DNA of 9,666 nucleotides, from NCBI GenBank assembly GCA_027336345.1, contig DAHWFZ010000022.1, positions 1 through 9,666 of the forward strand, in the 5' to 3' direction. A model generated the notes under the pieces. It saw only the letters and a program-made list of their open reading frames with translations, had not been told where the DNA came from and ran no database searches. Positions 6,261-9,666 of the stretch are shown piece after piece. This DNA comes from Candidatus Wolfebacteria bacterium. GTDB lineage: Bacteria; Patescibacteriota; Minisyncoccia; UBA6257; UBA9933. Each line of letters begins with the position of its first letter. The first letter of the stretch is position 1. A program made the translations under genes and the position numbers.

Positions 6261-7586
6261 TTATTCCATTTCAGCGACTTCCACCTGCGGGACAAGCGTC
6301 TGATCGGTCGGTATCGTCAAATAAAAAGTACTCCCGCGCGTCAATTGGGATTCCACCCAAATATCTCCTCCGTGCCGTTTTATTATATTTTTGGTTATAT
6401 ACAAACCCAAACCGCTGCCGTTGGGAGAAATTTTTTTAGCTTCATCGGAACGGAAAAATTTAGTGAAAATTTTGCTCACATCCTCCTCCGAGATTCCGGC
6501 CCCGGTATCTTTTACGCTTATCTGGACAAATGGCTTATCCTGCAGTTTTTTAACTTCAACGGTAACTTCCCCGTTTTCAATATTATATTGTATGGCGTTG
6601 GAAACCAAATTCAAAATTGCAATGGATAATTTCTGCGGATCGCCGAAAATATCAATCGATTCCTCTTCCGGCTTTTTAAAAAATAGGCTGACCTTTGATT
6701 CTTTGGCAAAAGCCATAATTTCCGATGACAATAATTGCCCGACAAACGAAATAATATCCAAATTCTGGAAATTGTATCCGAACTTCCCCTCTTCAATCTG
6801 GGTAACATCAAGCAAATCGTTAACTGTTTTTAAAATACCCGCAATTGTGGAAACGCCCATATTAACCATTTCCATCTGGCTGCCTTCCAATTTTTCCTTT
6901 GAGAGCGACTCAAAAATCCAGTTGATTGCCGTCAAAGGCGTGCGCAGCTGGTGCGCCGCAACTTCTATAAATTCGCTTTTTGACCTTAAAATTTCAAGTT
7001 CTCGCGTGCGATTTCTGATAATTTTAACAAACCCGAGCAAGTTGCCGGACGGATCCATAATCCTGTCGGTTGTAACGCGCAAATTAAGTTTTGACTGGTT
7101 AAAAGTGAAATCCGAAACCTGCGGGTAAACTCCGAGTTCCGAGCGCCTCACGACAACCGCAGCCAATGATGGGTATAAAATCTGGCCCAAAACGGAGAAA
7201 TTCCGGTCTTTGGCCTTATCGGGGGAAAAATACTGTCCAAGTATCGTGTTTGCGGGAATATTTAAAATCTGTTCGGCCGCCCTGTTAAAAATCAAGATTT
7301 TAAAATTCTGGTCATAGGCTATAATCCCGTCAAAAAGATTTGAGATAATCCCCTTTGTTTCATTTCTTTCCAATTTGATTTCCAAATTAAGTTTCGCCAA
7401 GCGGATATTGCTCATTAAAATTATGATCGCCAGGACTAAAAATATTGCAACACTCACCCATACCCAGATTGCCGGCAAGTAAATAACGTCTATTAAAATA
7501 ACAGCCAAAGCAAACGGCGAAAAATACCAAAAAAGCCGCATTTCCGGCAACCGCATATAGAGGCCAATTTTTTTAAATAGGTTCAT
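6261..7586 (-). CDS. PAS-domain membrane sensor histidine kinase
   Basis: This 441-residue two-component sensor kinase autophosphorylates on a histidine and passes the phosphate to a response regulator. Two adjacent transmembrane helices at about 21-37 and 40-58 leave almost no external loop, so the signal is probably sensed within the membrane or by the cytoplasmic PAS domain at about 76-195 (SNLFDGIIAYDQNFKILIFN). The HisKA domain follows at about 200-265, with the phospho-accepting H212 in AAHQLRTPLTAI. The ATPase domain at about 310-427 has the N box (N326, N330), G1 box DTGAGI (360-365), F box IFTKFFR and G2 box GSGLGLYI (390-397). All catalytic motifs are intact. No response regulator lies in the window, so it is an orphan here. 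The upstream neighbour is the propeller protein, separated by 109 bp containing a REP-like repeat. The start is preceded by an AT-only stretch. Confidence 0.93.
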   Translation of the reverse strand: MNLFKKIGLYMRLPEMRLFWYFSPFALAVILIDVIYLPAIWVWVSVAIFLVLAIIILMSNIRLAKLNLEIKLERNETKGIISNLFDGIIAYDQNFKILIFNRAAEQILNIPANTILGQYFSPDKAKDRNFSVLGQILYPSLAAVVVRRSELGVYPQVSDFTFNQSKLNLRVTTDRIMDPSGNLLGFVKIIRNRTRELEILRSKSEFIEVAAHQLRTPLTAINWIFESLSKEKLEGSQMEMVNMGVSTIAGILKTVNDLLDVTQIEEGKFGYNFQNLDIISFVGQLLSSEIMAFAKESKVSLFFKKPEEESIDIFGDPQKLSIAILNLVSNAIQYNIENGEVTVEVKKLQDKPFVQISVKDTGAGISEEDVSKIFTKFFRSDEAKKISPNGSGLGLYITKNIIKRHGGDIWVESQLTRGSTFYLTIPTDQTLVPQVEVAEME

Positions 7587-7612
7587 AAATCAAAAAAATA
7601 ATTTTTAATTTT

Positions 7613-7674
7613 CTGTCATTTTGAGCTTGCTAAGGAATCCCATTGAGATCCTTCGGATTACCTCAGGATGACAG
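7613..7674 (+). repeat. 62-bp REP-like imperfect inverted repeat
   Basis: CTGTCATTTTGAG at one end and CTCAGGATGACAG at the other pair at 11 of 13 positions, and the interior adds a second imperfect stem around AAGGAATCCC and GGATCC-like sequence. The ends resemble the widespread intergenic palindrome type that begins TGTCATTCTGAG. In a plus-strand RNA the two end mismatches are G-U pairs; in the minus strand they are C-A mismatches, so the element is oriented opposite to the genes. It lies in the spacer between the propeller gene stop and the kinase start. Confidence 0.65.
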
Positions 7675-7695
7675 TTACAAAACTTTATGACTGTT

Positions 7696-8913
7696 CTACA
7701 GCCCAAGGCTATAAAGTTTGCTATCATACCTGTTTATAAACAAAAGCTGATTTCCAAACAGAGAAAGATCAACGGCGTCAATAACCGGATTGCCTTTTTC
7801 AAATAAAGCCTGAATCCGATTATTGGTCAGGTCAACCACATATATGCCATCTTTGGAATATATATTCTTTTTATAATAATCATCCGGGAAACTAAAATTG
7901 GAAAATATATTCTGATCCCTGGGTATAGCGCAATAAATTTGAATTGCGCTGTTAAACAAGCATTTATCGGGAAGCGTATTAAATTTAAAGCTGCCCTTGA
8001 TATTATCATTGTTATCAATCAAAGAGAGACTATAATTCCTCCCGTTATTGGAAGTGAATTTCAAGCCCAAATTACTGAATTTAAGCCAATTGACAATCAA
8101 GCTGTTGCCGGATGTCAAACGCGACACTGTTTTTGCCGAAAGATTAACATCCCAAATTTCAGAAAAATAATCCATTGACGGCATTGGCGTTAAAAAGACA
8201 TCGTTGGTTTGCGCCCATTTCAAATCAAAATCCGCCTGATTCAGGGAAATTATTTTTTGCGGGCTATTTTTAGATCGGTTTGCGGCCGTTAATTTTGTGG
8301 AAGTTGATGCCGCCGTTCCGCCGATGCTTAAATCTTTAATATACAAATCAAAATTTTTATTGGCAGCATTGCTTTGAAGATAAGCCAGTTTTTCTCCGGT
8401 TAAAGACCAGTCAGCCGCGTAAACTCCGGACAGCGTCGGCTGCCACACATTTTTTACGTTATCTAAAATATCAAAACGCGGATTTGGCAGGCTGCCGGAT
8501 TTTATTAAAACAAATTTCCCGTCGCTTGACGCCCTGACCGACTGGATATCGCCCCCTTGAAAATTATTGACAAGCAACTCTTTGTCTCCGTTTATGGAGT
8601 GTATGTTGCCGTTGGAAGAAATATAAAAAATCGTTTTAGCCGCCGATGTTGAAGTTGAATCTGCAACGGTTAACCAATAATCAAGCGCCTGATTTTTACT
8701 TAATACGCTTATAACACCCGTGGACGGTTTAACGGACGGCGTCGTACCGGCGCCTGTAATAGAAGGTGTCGCGGCCGTGATACCGGGAGTTACCGCGGTC
8801 AATAATTCGGATTGAGTTTGCTGTGATTTTTGCCATGCGAAAAATATCCCCGCCCCGATAGCTAATATTCCGATTACAGTTCCGCTTATTATAATTATTT
8901 TTTTTGTAGACAT
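7696..8913 (-). CDS. Membrane-anchored beta-propeller-like protein, function unknown
   Basis: The 405-residue product starts with a basic tip and one hydrophobic helix (about 5-27, KKIIIISGTVIGILAIGAGIFFAW) with no lipobox cysteine, so it should be an N-terminally anchored exported protein. A Thr/Pro/Ser-rich linker at about 38-68 with repeated TP(G/S)IT motifs follows. The rest is a series of short beta-rich units that resemble TolB/WD40-type blades, for example ADWSLTGEKLAYLQ, LKWAQTNDVFLTPM, FSNLGLKFTSNNGRNYSLSLID and VDLSLFGNQLLFINRYDSKLYSL. C318 and C328 could form a disulfide, fitting an external location. Such propellers usually bind proteins or ligands; no catalytic site is evident. 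It begins 33 bp after the M15-like gene and may be co-transcribed with it. No Shine-Dalgarno is seen (leader ends CGCAAAAAGCT). Confidence 0.75.
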   Translation of the reverse strand: MSTKKIIIISGTVIGILAIGAGIFFAWQKSQQTQSELLTAVTPGITAATPSITGAGTTPSVKPSTGVISVLSKNQALDYWLTVADSTSTSAAKTIFYISSNGNIHSINGDKELLVNNFQGGDIQSVRASSDGKFVLIKSGSLPNPRFDILDNVKNVWQPTLSGVYAADWSLTGEKLAYLQSNAANKNFDLYIKDLSIGGTAASTSTKLTAANRSKNSPQKIISLNQADFDLKWAQTNDVFLTPMPSMDYFSEIWDVNLSAKTVSRLTSGNSLIVNWLKFSNLGLKFTSNNGRNYSLSLIDNNDNIKGSFKFNTLPDKCLFNSAIQIYCAIPRDQNIFSNFSFPDDYYKKNIYSKDGIYVVDLTNNRIQALFEKGNPVIDAVDLSLFGNQLLFINRYDSKLYSLGL

Positions 8914-8946
8914 AGCTTTTTGCGCTTATATGTAATTTATTTTACT

Positions 8947-9666
8947 TTAATCTTGAAAATGTATGTGCGCGCCTACTTTGGGGCTGCCATTATCAAAAAC
9001 AGCCGTACACCCCGCGCTTGTATAAGAAAGAGTGGAACTATCAGAGCCTACCTCGCAATAAGAGTTAAACCCCATATCATGAAGCATAGTTACAATAGCA
9101 AACCATGAATTTGATTCGCTGCTTGAACCGGCTAATGTCCCATCTGGAACAATATCCGCAGCCTCTCCCGTGTAGTGCCTTGAATTGCTTACATGGCTTC
9201 CTCCGGTAAGGCTGGTTACTTTAAGATGGTCCAGGTTGGAAGAAATAGCCGCAATAGCATTCAATATCGACGGATAGACTGATATGGACTGTGAGCTGCA
9301 GCCATGGCTATGATCGCAACCGCTGGAACATACCATTATGGGTCCGCCGTCTGCTTGAGCTATTAAAATACTGTACGGGTCTGATGAGAGCGCTGGAACA
9401 GTTGAATTAGCCTGGCAACTGGCAGTAGCAGGCCCATCCAAGGTTGCCAATGGGTGGTCAGTGCAAAGAGCTCCAAGAGCGTTACAGCTTCTGCCGATTA
9501 AATGCGCAGCCGCGTCTTTAGGATCCGAATAGGTTGAACTAAAATTATTAAAACTATCCATAACCGCACTCCATGCTGCTGGATCAATAATCGGCGCTTT
9601 CATTGCTGTTTCCGAGCTGGCATATATATTTGAAAAATTAAAACTATAAGATGGCGGCGATATTTT
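8947..9666 (-). CDS. M15/hedgehog-fold zinc peptidase-like domain, C-terminal part of an exported protein (5' end outside window)
   Basis: The frame is open from the window edge to the TAA at 8949-8947, giving 239 visible residues. The first Met (codon 9603-9601) is preceded by 21 further open codons reading like protein (PPSYSFNFSNIYASSETA), so the true start is upstream. Numbered from that Met, S141-R-H143-YTG-E-A-A-D150 matches the SxHxxGxAxD zinc signature of D-Ala-D-Ala carboxypeptidase-type enzymes, and H213-I-H215 at the extreme C-terminus supplies the last ligand. The family cleaves peptidoglycan stem peptides outside the membrane. Eight cysteines, including the cluster CSSGCDHSHGC (92-102), and very few lysines support an exported, disulfide-bonded protein. 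The 130 residues before the peptidase motif are not recognised. Substrate and exact subfamily are uncertain; it may be the tail of a much longer surface or secretion-system protein. Confidence 0.75.
   Translation of the reverse strand, partial: KISPPSYSFNFSNIYASSETAMKAPIIDPAAWSAVMDSFNNFSSTYSDPKDAAAHLIGRSCNALGALCTDHPLATLDGPATASCQANSTVPALSSDPYSILIAQADGGPIMVCSSGCDHSHGCSSQSISVYPSILNAIAAISSNLDHLKVTSLTGGSHVSNSRHYTGEAADIVPDGTLAGSSSESNSWFAIVTMLHDMGFNSYCEVGSDSSTLSYTSAGCTAVFDNGSPKVGAHIHFQD

Noticed and set aside
6611..6811. Short minus-strand open frame within the kinase
   Set aside because: It overlaps the ATPase-domain coding region in another frame, and the kinase frame is clearly the real one.
6391..7128. 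A 245-codon open frame on the plus strand inside the kinase gene
   Set aside because: It lies opposite an intact kinase with all catalytic motifs. Its translation has Ser/Ile/Leu-rich antisense character with no recognisable domain.
7696..8913. Propeller protein as a lipoprotein
   Set aside because: The hydrophobic N-terminal helix is not followed by a lipobox cysteine, so a plain membrane anchor is the better reading.
9601..9603. ATG as the start of the M15-like protein
   Set aside because: The frame stays open for 21 more codons to the window edge with protein-like sequence, and no signal peptide follows this Met, although the domain should be exported.
1..9666. Alternative genetic code (UGA as glycine, as in some CPR groups)
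   Set aside because: All conserved genes read full length without in-frame TGA and use GGN for glycine. The seven visible stops are TAA or TAG, too few to build a case on the absence of TGA stops.

Overview
The window looks like a piece of a Candidate Phyla Radiation (Patescibacteria, probably Parcubacteria-type) chromosome. This is inferred from several things: AT-rich, Lys/Ile/Asn-rich proteins; a DUF5663-like small protein; a large membrane protein with an atypical LysM-like segment; a histidine kinase with the H-box HQLRTPL; no Shine-Dalgarno motif before any of the seven visible start codons; and AT-rich palindromic intergenic repeats. No rRNA or other marker is present, so the assignment is not proven. 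Every gene reads on the minus strand, so gene order is described from high to low coordinates.

Layout. 9666-8947: C-terminal part of a zinc DD-peptidase-like (M15/hedgehog fold) exported protein, still open at the window edge. 8913-7696: membrane-anchored beta-propeller-like protein. 7695-7587: spacer holding a 62-bp REP-like inverted repeat. 7586-6261: orphan PAS/HisKA/HATPase sensor kinase. 6260-6182: a 79-bp near-perfect palindrome filling almost the whole spacer. 6172-5276: mutM (Fpg DNA glycosylase) lacking one zinc-finger cysteine. 5275-5029: the longest gene-free stretch (247 bp), with two hairpins and a good -10 box. 5028-2653: a two-gene unit of a DUF5663-like small protein and a 686-residue membrane protein with a LysM-like segment. 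2652-2513: spacer with a terminator-like hairpin and a possible promoter. 2512-557: mrdA (PBP2). 533-1: N-terminal part of a GalT-family nucleotidyltransferase, cut by the window edge.

Function. Four of the eight genes (the M15-like peptidase, the LysM-like membrane protein, PBP2 and probably the propeller) act at or outside the membrane, with peptidoglycan as the recurring theme. The GalT-like enzyme would supply or recycle sugar nucleotides. The kinase has no response regulator beside it. The DNA-repair gene mutM is an ordinary housekeeping insertion. The least explained parts are the DUF5663/LysM-like pair and the palindromic intergenic repeats, one of which carries G-U wobble pairs suggesting it works as RNA in the gene-sense direction.
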